Assembly: GCA_050747825.1 (NCBI GenBank)
Contig: JBOGJG010000420.1
Location: 1-58,175 of the forward strand
Direction: 5' to 3'
Length of the DNA stretch: 58,175 nt
Source: JBOGJG01 sp050747825
GTDB taxonomy: Bacteria; Acidobacteriota; UBA6911; RPQK01; JBOGJG01
Positions within the stretch are counted from its first letter, which is position 1. Each line of letters opens with the position of its first letter. The notes under the pieces were generated by a model that was given only the letters and a program-made list of their open reading frames with translations, searched no databases and was not told the DNA's origin. Positions 25,561 through 33,191 of this stretch are shown here, piece after piece. A program made the translations under genes and the position numbers.

Positions 25561-26094
25561 TTGAGTATTCTAGTCTCGGATTACACGGATGACACAGATT
25601 ATTCAGATCAATCCGTGGCTCAGTGCCCGCTAGCAGCCTGTCGGACTTCGCACAACGTGAGCCGTAAGTCCTTTGTTTTCAACGCCGATTTTCGGGCACC
25701 AAAAAGTACCATTGTTGAAAATAAAGGACTTACGGGCGAAAGTCCGACAGGCTGCTAGCGCGAGTTTACCTATCCGGGTAAGTAATTGATTGCAAATCGA
25801 TTCTGGTGAAGGCGTTTCGGTGAACCCAATCTATGCAGTTCCCGCTGGCTCAATCGCACCTGGCACGCCCACGATGGCAGCCAGCTTCCGGCAGAATAAT
25901 GGAACAGACCGCGATTTCAGCAATCGGAACGGCATGCATTACGTATATACACCAAGCATCTGACGCTTTTCAATCTTCTTTCACATTGGACTTTCACCGC
26001 CAAGATAATTCCGTATATACACAACTCGACCAGCCAAGCCATTGATTCTTCTCCATTTAGACGTTCGGACTAGAGCACAGGTAGGAAACTCCCG
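25561..26094. other. intergenic region with repeats and no recognised gene
   Basis: After the glycosyltransferase start the region holds a 9-bp-periodic stretch at 25576-25616 (GGATTACAC, GGATGACAC and similar), then the MITE-like palindrome listed separately. From 25790 to 26094 I see only non-coding sequence, with the word CGTATATACAC occurring twice (about 25938 and 26011, the second as CCGTATATACAC). ORFs here have no credible start or family. Confidence 0.5.
25628..25760. mobile_element. MITE-like palindromic element
   Basis: A 133-bp element whose ends, CGCTAGCAGCCTGTCGGACT (25628-25647) and the exact reverse complement (25741-25760), are perfect 20-bp inverted repeats. An inner pair, GTAAGTCCTTTGTTTTCAAC and GTTGAAAATAAAGGACTTAC, matches at 19 of 20. 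The left side has a roughly 10-bp extra segment between outer and inner arms. It encodes nothing. CTAG occurs at both ends and could be a 4-bp target duplication, but as CTAG is palindromic this cannot be separated from the repeat itself. Confidence 0.7.
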
Positions 26095-26316
26095 CTAGGC
26101 GGCGAAGGGGATAATCTCCAGCTCGACGGATGGGTCTACAGCTGACAACAATTCTTCCACACGTGCAAACACCGTATCTTCGATCAAGTACGCCGCGCAA
26201 ATGGTACACTCGGTCACGGGCAACTGCTTGAGAATCACAATGGTCTTTTCAGCGAGCTTGAAAGGCAGATCCGTATGGACAGGTCGCATCTGTCCACCAC
26301 AAATGGAGCATTTCAT
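26095..26316 (-). CDS. YgiT-type zinc-finger protein (antitoxin-like)
   Basis: The 73-residue protein begins MKCSICGG and has a second CTIC pair about 35 residues later, the paired CxxC of the YgiT/MqsA N-terminal zinc domain. It has no C-terminal helix-turn-helix, so it matches the short YgiT-type zinc finger proteins that are usually encoded beside DUF4258 proteins as presumed antitoxins. Its ATG overlaps the original TGA of the upstream DUF4258 gene (ATGA), showing that the two were coupled. Confidence 0.8.
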   Translation of the reverse strand: MKCSICGGQMRPVHTDLPFKLAEKTIVILKQLPVTECTICAAYLIEDTVFARVEELLSAVDPSVELEIIPFAA

Positions 26317-26665
26317 CTGGCTTGTCTCCTCGTCTTAAGATCCGCCTCCCATTCAGCAGGGTCTGGATAGTAGGCTGTGACGACCCTGATATTATCACCT
26401 TCAACATCAGTAGCAAACAGTACGTCAGTACGTGAAACGACCGAGCCTCCTTTTTACCGAAGATTAAGAAGCTAGGCAGATATTTATCCGAAGGGTAGGA
26501 TTCAATGAGCTCATAGCTGTCTAGCGCCTCAAGAATGCTCTGCCTCGAAATGAATCTGCCGGCTAAACGCATATTCACATGATACGTCCAGTGGATTCGG
26601 CCCCGTTTTATACCGTCCTTTATGAAAGTGAGAACATCCTCCGGAATTCTTGGGTCCGTTTCCAC
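26313..26665 (-). pseudogene. DUF4258 toxin-like gene, frameshifted
   Basis: The N-terminal part, from GTG 26665, has the DUF4258 pattern (IHWTYHVNMRLAGRFISRQSIL ending in LPSFLIFGKK). The frame is broken at a run of five A (minus strand; T-run 26451-26455). Restoring one A joins it to a frame reading GGSVVSRTDVLFATDVEGDN and then VVTAYYPDPAEWEADLKTRR, the usual DUF4258 C-terminus, which stops at 26313 in an ATGA overlap with the zinc-finger gene. The uncorrected frame runs on to 26249 with unrelated residues. Either a disabled toxin, a sequencing error in a homopolymer, or slippage control. Confidence 0.8.
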
Positions 26666-26719
26666 ATTCGCTAGTTTGCCCGAACTTTCTTCAGTTCCTC
26701 AAGTCCGGCTACCCTTTAA

Positions 26720-27106
26720 CAACTTATCCGTAGGATCCGCGAGTCGGTCTACGACCGCAATCTCACCCGGCAAGAACATCTCTTTGCGCTCAGCAAAGGG
26801 CGCAGTGGTCCTTGGTGGCCCCTGTTTCACTGGACCGACAGCCAGATTCGGGTCCATGCTCTGTACGGCCACTTGGCCCTGCTTTTACTCGCCATCCTGC
26901 AGATTCAGCTGCGGGAAGCTCAGATCGCATTGAATGCTCCTCGGGCCGTCGAGCGGCTCGCGAAGATCCAGGAGAGTCTTGTTATTTACAGCAACGGAGC
27001 CAGCGAGCGGGTCGTATCGAGTTTGGACCAGGAGCAACACCGGCTGGTCCAAGCTCTGGGCCTTTCGGAACTGGCAAAGGAGATGGGTACTACGATCCTC
27101 CATTAA
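26720..27106 (+). pseudogene. C-terminal remnant of an IS1634-type transposase
   Basis: An open stretch of 128 codons without a proper start translates to a transposase C-terminus: WWPLFHWTDSQIRVHALYGH followed by a hydrophobic helix (LALLLLAILQIQL), then VERLAKIQESLVIYSNGASE and ending VQALGLSELAKEMG. The FHWTDxxIRVH motif and the following helix are characteristic of IS1634/IS4-like DDE transposases. The catalytic N-terminal two thirds are missing, with a stop at 26717. No second end of an insertion sequence was found. Confidence 0.75.
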
Positions 27107-27170
27107 GAGGAACTGGCGTGAAACGAAACACTTCTGTCGCAGTCTCGGCTAAACTCTCCGTAAACTTGCG

Positions 27171-28403
27171 CTAGGAAACCGGAATACCGGACAGGATTTT
27201 TCCTACCAAATAGAAAGAGCCGCTCACCACGATAGTCTGGCTTCCATCGGTGACAGCTTTCTGCAGAGCATCCAAGGGCTGCTCAATGGGAGTCCCCTGC
27301 GGAAAAACCTGCTTTAATTCGTCCACAGACGCTGCGCGCGGGGAATCAATCTCGGTCAGGTATATGCGATCGAAACAGGGGCTCAGGATGGCGGACATTC
27401 CCGGAAGGTCCTTGTCATGCATCAGGCCAATGACCAGAGAGCGGGGACTGGCGGTATGTTCCGAGAGGAAGCTTACAAGATTACAGGCGGCATCCAGGTT
27501 ATGCGCGCCATCCAGGAAAATATCCGGGTCTCGGCCGATCTTCTGCAGCACTCCCTGCAAGTTGGTGGGGGCCACGGTGGGGGCCCCCAGGGACGCCCCC
27601 AGGATCTCGGCCGCCAGGATGGCTAGAGCGGCGTTTTCGACTTGGTTTCTGCCGTAGACGGGGAGGTTGTAAGGTTGTCCATGAAAGGAAAAGCTGTATC
27701 TTCCTTCCTCATTCCCCAGGATTTCCACCTCGAGAGGATTCAGTTCCGTGAGTTTGGAGTTCTTTCGCGCCGACTCCTCCAGTAAGACCTCCCGGACCTC
27801 CCGTTTCTGGGGAGCTATGACGACGGGACGATTCGGGTGAATGATGCCGGCCTTTTCGCGGGCAATTGCCTCAAGCGTTTCTCCAAGGTACTTCTGATGG
27901 TCGAGCCCAACCGGCGTGATGATCGAGAGGAGGGGATCCACCACATTTGTGCTGTCCAATCTTCCCCCCATCCCGATTTCCAGCACCGCCAACTCGACCT
28001 CCTGCTCGGCAAAATAAAGGAACGCCGTGGCCGTGAGCGTCTCGAAATAGGTCGGATGGGCGGGAAGGCTTAACCGCGCGATCCCTTCCACGACCCGGCT
28101 GAAGCAGGAGGCAAAGGCCTCGGGGTGGATCTTACGACCTCCGGAGATGAAACGCTCTTCCAAAGCGACCAGATGAGGAGACGTATATAAGGCGGCATGC
28201 AGCCCACTGGAGTGAGCAATTGAATGTAGAAAGCGCGCCACCGACCCCTTACCGTTGGTCCCGGTCACCAGGACGGCTGGATATTTCAGGTGGGGATTGC
28301 CAAGGGCCTGGAGGAGCGTGCGGACGGTACCCAGTCCAAAGCGCATAGTGAGGACCTCGTTGCCCAGCCGGTTGAGGTAGGTGAGACAGTCGGGGTAGTT
28401 CAT
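27171..28403 (-). CDS. folC: dihydrofolate/folylpolyglutamate synthase
   Basis: FolC adds glutamate to dihydropteroate and to folates. The 410-residue Mur-ligase-fold enzyme has MRFGLGTVRTLLQALGNPH, the P-loop LVTGTNGKGSVARFLHSI, YTSPHLVALEERF, ELAVLEIGMGGRLDSTNVV and the LDGAHNLDAA motif of the C-terminal domain. It lies downstream of accD on the same strand, an order common in bacteria. The 125-bp spacer between them is taken up by an inverted heptamer array. Confidence 0.94.
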   Translation of the reverse strand: MNYPDCLTYLNRLGNEVLTMRFGLGTVRTLLQALGNPHLKYPAVLVTGTNGKGSVARFLHSIAHSSGLHAALYTSPHLVALEERFISGGRKIHPEAFASCFSRVVEGIARLSLPAHPTYFETLTATAFLYFAEQEVELAVLEIGMGGRLDSTNVVDPLLSIITPVGLDHQKYLGETLEAIAREKAGIIHPNRPVVIAPQKREVREVLLEESARKNSKLTELNPLEVEILGNEEGRYSFSFHGQPYNLPVYGRNQVENAALAILAAEILGASLGAPTVAPTNLQGVLQKIGRDPDIFLDGAHNLDAACNLVSFLSEHTASPRSLVIGLMHDKDLPGMSAILSPCFDRIYLTEIDSPRAASVDELKQVFPQGTPIEQPLDALQKAVTDGSQTIVVSGSFYLVGKILSGIPVS

Positions 28404-28405
28404 GT

Positions 28406-28536
28406 CGAAGTGAAGAGTGAAGAGTGAAGAGTGAATAGTGAAGAGTGAAGAGTGAAGAGTGGAAGATAATAGGCGGTTGCCGCACCGATCACATTTGGCC
28501 TTTCACTATTCACTATGCACTTCACTATTCACTTCG
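28406..28536. repeat. inverted heptamer array (TGAAGAG type) between accD and folC
   Basis: The left arm (28407-28466) has eight 7-bp units of type TGAAGAG with single changes. The right arm (28502-28536) has four or five units of the complementary type (TTCACTA, TTCACTT). The loop is about 35 nt. The right arm supplies the accD stop codon (TGA at 28529-28531), and the left arm touches the folC start. Confidence 0.85.
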
Positions 28537-29389
28537 TCATGAAGTAGAGCGCTTCGGCAATATAGTCCCGCGCCTCTTTTCTGTGCACAACGGCATCCAG
28601 CATGCCGTGCTCGAGGAGAAATTCACTGCGCTGAAATCCTTCCGGCAGAGTCTGGCGGATAGTCTGCTCGATCACGCGAGGGCCGGCAAAGCCAATCAGC
28701 GCGCCCGGTTCGGCAATGTTCAGGTCGCCCAGCATGGCAAAGCTGGCGGTAACGCCTCCGGTAGTCGGATCGGTCAAAATGGAGATGTAGGGAATCCGCT
28801 GCTGGTGCAGCCGGGCCAGGGCCGAGCTGATCTTGGCCAGTTGCATGAGGGAAAGCACACCCTCCATCATGCGCGCCCCTCCGCTGGCGGAAACGATGAT
28901 CAGTGGCTTGCGATCAGCCAGAGAGCGCTCGATAGCGCGCGTGATCTTCTCTCCGACTACCGAGCCCATGCTCCCGCCGATGAAACTGTACTCCATTGCC
29001 GCACAAATGACCGGAGCGCCATGCAGCCTTCCCTGGGCATTGACAACAGCTTCATTGGTTCCGGAGCCGGCAATGCTCTGTTTGAGCCGGTCTTTGTATC
29101 TTTTCTTGTCTACGAAATCGAGAGGATCGGAGGAAGTCAGCTCGCCGTCAAACTCCTCGTACTGGCCATCGTCCAGCAGAAATTGCAGCCGCTGGTGCGC
29201 ATTGATCCTAAAATGATGGGCGCACTTCGGGCATACGAGAAGATTGGCTTCCAGCTCTTTCTTCCAGATGATGTTCTTGCATTCCTCGCACTTGGTGAAG
29301 AGTCCTTCCGTGTGGACACGGCGCTCCTCTTCGGGGGAAGCCTGAAGGAGCGTCTTCTCTTTCTTGAACCAGGCCATCGGGTTAATCAT
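28529..29389 (-). CDS. accD: acetyl-CoA carboxylase carboxyltransferase subunit beta
   Basis: AccD is the beta half of the carboxyltransferase that makes malonyl-CoA for fatty acids. It has the N-terminal four-cysteine zinc finger (CEECKNIIWKKEL...CPKCAHHFRI), HQRLQFLLDDG, then the crotonase-fold GAPVICAAMEYSFIGGSMGSVVGEKI, ASGGARMMEG and TDPTTGGVTASFAMLGD motifs. About 286 residues, normal length. ATG 29389 (MINPMAWFKK) is used; ATG 29377 (MAWFKK, the commoner family start) is equally possible. Longer readings enter a repeat array. AccA is not in the window. Confidence 0.95.
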   Translation of the reverse strand: MINPMAWFKKEKTLLQASPEEERRVHTEGLFTKCEECKNIIWKKELEANLLVCPKCAHHFRINAHQRLQFLLDDGQYEEFDGELTSSDPLDFVDKKRYKDRLKQSIAGSGTNEAVVNAQGRLHGAPVICAAMEYSFIGGSMGSVVGEKITRAIERSLADRKPLIIVSASGGARMMEGVLSLMQLAKISSALARLHQQRIPYISILTDPTTGGVTASFAMLGDLNIAEPGALIGFAGPRVIEQTIRQTLPEGFQRSEFLLEHGMLDAVVHRKEARDYIAEALYFMTK

Positions 29390-29399
29390 AGCTGGGCGA

Positions 29400-29527
29400 G
29401 TTCCGAGTTCCAAGTTCCAAGTTTTGGATCTCGCAAGAGCGAGAGCTTCTGCCGAAATTAGCAAGAAGTTCTTGACTCTAATGACCAAAGCCGGAACTTG
29501 GAACTTGGAACTTGGAACTTGGAACCA
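29400..29527. repeat. inverted heptamer array (GGAACTT type) between divergent genes
   Basis: The left arm 29400-29427 has GTTCCGA, GTTCCAA, GTTCCAA, GTTTTGG. The right arm 29493-29527 has four exact GGAACTT units plus GGAACCA. Between the arms is a smaller hairpin (TCTCGC-AAGA-GCGAGA). It occupies the divergent accD/PHP-gene intergenic region, so here it must coexist with promoters and cannot be simply a terminator. Confidence 0.85.
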
Positions 29528-29540
29528 CTAAGATACTCCG

Positions 29541-30635
29541 ATGCGGCGAGTGCTTCGGTGGATTATCATTTTGTTGATCCTGCTTCAGATACCGTTTCTG
29601 TACGCGATTTACCAGAGTTATGAGTTGAACATTTATTTGAAGAACTGGGTGGAAAGCGCCCCAGATACGCCTTTCCGCGATCTACGCGGCGGAATTCATG
29701 TCCATAGCGCGGCGGGGGGGCATAGCCTGGGGACTTATCCCGAGATCATTGAGGCCGCAAAGTCCTCAGGATATGACTTTTTGTTCATTACGGAGCATCC
29801 GCGCCAGTCGCAACTCTACAGAGAGATTGAGGATCCGGAGCTGGTCGTGATCTATGGATGGGAGGAGGAAGCCGAGCCAGAGACTCGCATACTCACTGAC
29901 AAAGAGCACCGAGTAAGGTTTCTCAGCCACTTTCGGGTGGACCAGCCGTTAGAAGATATCAGCGGACTTGAAATTTACAATATTCACGAAAACGCCGTCG
30001 CCGCCGACAACTGGTTCAACCGGGGAGTGTTCCTTTATCATCAGATTTCCTATCCGGGTTTGTTCTTCTTTCACCTGTGGGAAATCGATCGGGAGCGCCT
30101 GCAAAAATGGGATCAGGCGCTGGCAGAGCGCCACCTGACAGCGATTGCCGGCAACGATGCCCATCAGAACGTCGGGATCATCCTGCAGTCGGCGTCCGGT
30201 GACGGATGGTTTTCCCTGTTGGCCGATCCTTATCGGGAGAGTCTGAAGGCTGTGGCGACCCATGTCCTGCTACCCGGCGACACACTGGTGTCGGAAGAGA
30301 GCATTCTCCACGCGCTCGAGCAAGGCACGGCCTACGTCGCCTTTGAAAAAATTGGGGATCCGACCGGATTCAGCTTTCATGCCCGTCATAACGCGTCGAT
30401 TTTCCCCATGGGATCATCAGTACCCGCCGGTTCCGAACTCCTGTTTCAATCGCCTGTGACAGTCCGTTTCAGAATCATCCGCAATGGGGAAATTCATAAG
30501 GAGTTAGAAGGCACTCAATTTACCTTGCAGGCCCAGCAACCAGGCGCCTATCGCCTGGAAGTTTATCCCCTGAATCCCCCCGGACTGCTGGAAGGAAAGC
30601 CGTGGATTTTCTCGAATGCGATTTACGTGAGGTAA
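29541..30635 (+). CDS. membrane-anchored PHP-domain protein
   Basis: The 364-residue protein starts with a single N-terminal membrane anchor (about residues 5-25, LRWIIILLILLQIPFLYAIY) and then a PHP (polymerase/histidinol phosphatase) fold: GGIHVHSAAGGHSLGTYPEI, YDFLFITEHPRQS, the central NIHENAV region and AIAGNDAHQNVG carry the His/Asp metal ligands. The last 90 residues look like an Ig-like beta domain (VTVRFRIIRNGEIHKELEG). It probably acts on a phosphoester or similar substrate outside the inner membrane. The substrate is unknown. Confidence 0.8.
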   Translation: MRRVLRWIIILLILLQIPFLYAIYQSYELNIYLKNWVESAPDTPFRDLRGGIHVHSAAGGHSLGTYPEIIEAAKSSGYDFLFITEHPRQSQLYREIEDPELVVIYGWEEEAEPETRILTDKEHRVRFLSHFRVDQPLEDISGLEIYNIHENAVAADNWFNRGVFLYHQISYPGLFFFHLWEIDRERLQKWDQALAERHLTAIAGNDAHQNVGIILQSASGDGWFSLLADPYRESLKAVATHVLLPGDTLVSEESILHALEQGTAYVAFEKIGDPTGFSFHARHNASIFPMGSSVPAGSELLFQSPVTVRFRIIRNGEIHKELEGTQFTLQAQQPGAYRLEVYPLNPPGLLEGKPWIFSNAIYVR

Positions 30636-30649
30636 AAGAGGCCTCTTTT
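30634..30649. terminator. 16-bp palindrome after the PHP gene
   Basis: AAAAGAGGCCTCTTTT is a perfect palindrome that begins within the TAA stop codon of the preceding gene. A hairpin with a short T-run could end transcription, but the stem would have little or no loop. Confidence 0.35.
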
Positions 30650-30693
30650 GACACCCAACCAGCGGATCTATATGATTGACCGATAATTGAGCG

Positions 30694-31971
30694 ATGCAGC
30701 AGCAGGAATTGAAACTATTCGAAGAACGCCCGGTTTTCTCTGTCTCTCAGATCGTTAATAGCGTCAAATTTCAACTCGAAACAAAGTTTCACGACATCTG
30801 GATCCAGGGCGAGGTCTCAAACTTCAAGAAGCCTCCTTCCGGGCACCTGTACTTCACGCTGAAAGACAGCGACGCGCAAATTCGGGCAGTGTGCTTTCGG
30901 ATGCAGAACCAATACCTGCGATTTAAGCCCGAAGACGGCATGGACATCGTGGCCCGCGGGGCGATCTCGGTCTATCCTCCGCGAGGCGAATTCCAACTGG
31001 TTGTTGAATTCATGGAGCCGGTAGGCAAGGGCGCGCTGCAGGTAGCTTTCGAACAGCTTAAGGCCCAGCTCGAAAAAGAGGGTCTGTTCGAGGCCGCCCG
31101 TAAGAAAAAGCTGCCTATGCTGCCTTCCAAGATCGGCGTGGTCACTTCCCCAACCGGCGCTGCCATTCAGGACATCCTTCGCGTCTTAAAGCGGCGTAAC
31201 GATCGTATCCATGTCTTGATTTTTCCGGTCAAAGTTCAGGGGACTGGAGCGGCGCAGGAGATCGCCCGCGCCCTCCATTACTTCAACCAGCGTTTTGACG
31301 TGGACACAATAATTGTGGGCAGAGGCGGCGGCTCCTGGGAAGATCTATGGGCTTTTAATGAGGAAACTGTCGCGCGCGCGATTCACGAGTCGCGTATCCC
31401 GGTCATCTCGGCGGTCGGACACGAAATCGACTTCACCATCGCCGATTTTGTCGCCGACCTGCGAGCGCCCACTCCTTCGGCAGCGGCCGAAATCGTGGCC
31501 GCGGTCCACGAGGAGCTTTGCAACCGGGTCGAACATCTGGCCCGAAGAGCCCATCAATCCATTCGGCTGATCCTGCATGAGAAACGGCGCCGGCTCCAGC
31601 ATCTGGCTGCAAACCGCGCTTTTGTGGACGCCGAAAGCAAACTCAATTTTTTTCTGCAGCGCCTGGACGAGCTTTATGCTCGTCTGATTAAGACGCTTCC
31701 CCGAGGCATTCAGCCTCGTCGAGAACGGTTAACCCAGGTTGAGAAAGGTCTCGACCAGCAGATGCGCTTTTATCTTCAGCAAAAAAAGCAACTTATGAAC
31801 GCCAGGCAGCATCAATTACAGGCATACTCGCCTCTGGCAGTTCTGGAACGTGGCTACGCTATCGTAACCTCGAATGGCGCCCAGGTGGTCCGTGACCCGG
31901 CTCAGGTGGTTCCGGGGGGGCAAATTGACATCCGAGTGGCCCGCGGCTCTTTCCGCGCAATCAGGAAATAG
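30694..31971 (+). CDS. xseA: exodeoxyribonuclease VII large subunit
   Basis: XseA is the catalytic large subunit of exonuclease VII, which degrades single-stranded DNA. The 425-residue protein has an N-terminal OB fold (FSVSQIVNSVKFQLE, IWIQGEVSNFKKPPSGHLYFTLKD), the catalytic core with GVVTSPTGAAIQDIL, VDTIIVGRGGGSWEDLWAFN, SAVGHEIDFTIADFVADLRAPTPSAAAE, and a long C-terminal coiled region ending YAIVTSNG. Length is normal. xseB follows after 27 bp in the same operon. Confidence 0.95.
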   Translation: MQQQELKLFEERPVFSVSQIVNSVKFQLETKFHDIWIQGEVSNFKKPPSGHLYFTLKDSDAQIRAVCFRMQNQYLRFKPEDGMDIVARGAISVYPPRGEFQLVVEFMEPVGKGALQVAFEQLKAQLEKEGLFEAARKKKLPMLPSKIGVVTSPTGAAIQDILRVLKRRNDRIHVLIFPVKVQGTGAAQEIARALHYFNQRFDVDTIIVGRGGGSWEDLWAFNEETVARAIHESRIPVISAVGHEIDFTIADFVADLRAPTPSAAAEIVAAVHEELCNRVEHLARRAHQSIRLILHEKRRRLQHLAANRAFVDAESKLNFFLQRLDELYARLIKTLPRGIQPRRERLTQVEKGLDQQMRFYLQQKKQLMNARQHQLQAYSPLAVLERGYAIVTSNGAQVVRDPAQVVPGGQIDIRVARGSFRAIRK

Positions 31972-31998
31972 GGGCTTTGGGGAAACCCACGAAAAACT

Positions 31999-32241
31999 AT
32001 GGAATACAAGGATTTTGAAAACGCTCTGGCACGGCTCGATACCATCGTCGGGCAACTGGAAAAGGGAGAGCTGGCTCTGGAAGAAGCGCTTCAGCTTTTC
32101 GAAGAAGGCATTAAGATATCTCAGTTTTGTACTTCCAAGCTGGACGAAGCTGAGCGCAAGGTTTCTATTCTGCTCAAGAATGACAAAGGGCAACTCTCAG
32201 AGGAGCCTTTCTCCTTAAAGGGGGACGAGGAAACATTTTGA
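31999..32241 (+). CDS. xseB: exodeoxyribonuclease VII small subunit
   Basis: The 80-residue helical protein has the XseB pattern FENALARLDTIVGQLEKGEL followed by LEEALQLFEEGIKISQFC. It binds several to one on the XseA coiled coil. Its TGA overlaps the first codon of the prenyltransferase gene (4 nt), so the genes are coupled. Confidence 0.93.
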   Translation: MEYKDFENALARLDTIVGQLEKGELALEEALQLFEEGIKISQFCTSKLDEAERKVSILLKNDKGQLSEEPFSLKGDEETF

Positions 32242-33164
32242 GCCATCAAACCAAACCTCTTCCGCAGCCCGACTCGGACACGAACGAGTACCTTCAGCAA
32301 CAGCGCCAGGTGGTCGATGATTACCTGGAAGAATTTCTGCCGCGCGCTGACTCTTATCCCGAAGTCCTTCATGAAGCCATGCGCTATAGCGTCTTCGCTG
32401 GAGGCAAGCGGATCCGCCCTGTCCTGGCGCTGGCCACGGGAGAAGCGCTGGAAGGCGAGTTTCAGAGACTCATTTACTTTGCCTGCAGCCTCGAGCTGAT
32501 CCACACCTACTCGCTCGTCCACGACGACCTGCCGGCCATGGATGACGATGATTTCCGCCGGGGACGCGCCGCAACTCACAAGCAGTTTGGAGAGGGAGTG
32601 GCCATTCTAGCCGGAAATGCGCTTCTCACTCATGGCTTTCAATTGCTGGGGAGCATTCCCGGCCCACCCGAGCTTGCTGAAATCAAGCTGGCACTGATCA
32701 ACAGAATGTGCCGCAGCATTGGGAGTTCGAGGGGCATGCTCGGCGGGCAGGTGGTGGACCTGGTGACCCAGGGCCAGCCGTTTTCGCGCGATCAACTGGA
32801 ATACATCCATTCGTCCAAAACAGGCGCCCTGATCCAGGCCTCCGTCTGCGGCGCCGCCGTGCTTTCGAATGCCTCCGAAGAGTGCTCCCAACGGCTGAAT
32901 GTGTTTGGCTCCAGTATTGGATTGGCCTTTCAAATCGTGGATGATATTTTGGACGTGGTAGGTTCAAGCCAGGAAATGGGCAAATCCTCCGGCAAAGATT
33001 CTGAGAGGCGAAAAGCGACTTATCCAGAGATGTACGGGATGGAGAACAGCAGGAAAATTGCCTATGAATTGGTGGATAATGCTATCCAGGAAATCGGCTT
33101 TCTGGGAGAAAGGGGCGAACGGCTGAAGGAGATCGCACAGTTTATTTCGGTGCGAAGGTTCTGA
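32238..33164 (+). CDS. ispA: polyprenyl (farnesyl/geranyl) diphosphate synthase
   Basis: The 308-residue trans-prenyltransferase condenses isopentenyl diphosphate with allylic diphosphates. It shows GGKRIRPVLALATGEAL, the first aspartate-rich motif LVHDDLPAMDDDDFRRG, the GMLGGQVVDL helix and the second aspartate motif QIVDDILDV. The position of xseB-ispA-dxs is the usual one for farnesyl diphosphate synthase. The start overlaps xseB (GTG or TTG type at 32238). Chain length cannot be fixed by eye, so the symbol is by context. Confidence 0.9.
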   Translation: MSHQTKPLPQPDSDTNEYLQQQRQVVDDYLEEFLPRADSYPEVLHEAMRYSVFAGGKRIRPVLALATGEALEGEFQRLIYFACSLELIHTYSLVHDDLPAMDDDDFRRGRAATHKQFGEGVAILAGNALLTHGFQLLGSIPGPPELAEIKLALINRMCRSIGSSRGMLGGQVVDLVTQGQPFSRDQLEYIHSSKTGALIQASVCGAAVLSNASEECSQRLNVFGSSIGLAFQIVDDILDVVGSSQEMGKSSGKDSERRKATYPEMYGMENSRKIAYELVDNAIQEIGFLGERGERLKEIAQFISVRRF

Positions 33165-33170
33165 GAAAAG

Positions 33171-33191
33171 GGGCCAACGAATCACACGAAT
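33171..33191. repeat. half copy of the GGGCCAACGAATCACAC element
   Basis: The 17 bp at 33171-33187 are identical to one arm of the 20315-20368 hairpin (reverse complement of its right arm), here without a partner arm. It fills the ispA-dxs spacer and ends at the dxs ATG, so the dxs RBS region is made of repeat. Confidence 0.7.

Noticed and set aside
25833..26045. 70-aa ORF in the intergenic region before the toxin-antitoxin pair
   Set aside because: No RBS, no family, and composition unlike neighbouring genes.
26622..26933. 103-aa plus-strand ORF over the toxin start and the transposase remnant
   Set aside because: It is out of frame with the transposase-like translation, which begins only at 26720 in another frame.
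28406..28466. Short direct repeats that could be taken for a CRISPR leader or array
   Set aside because: Units of 7 bp with no spacers and no cas genes in the window.
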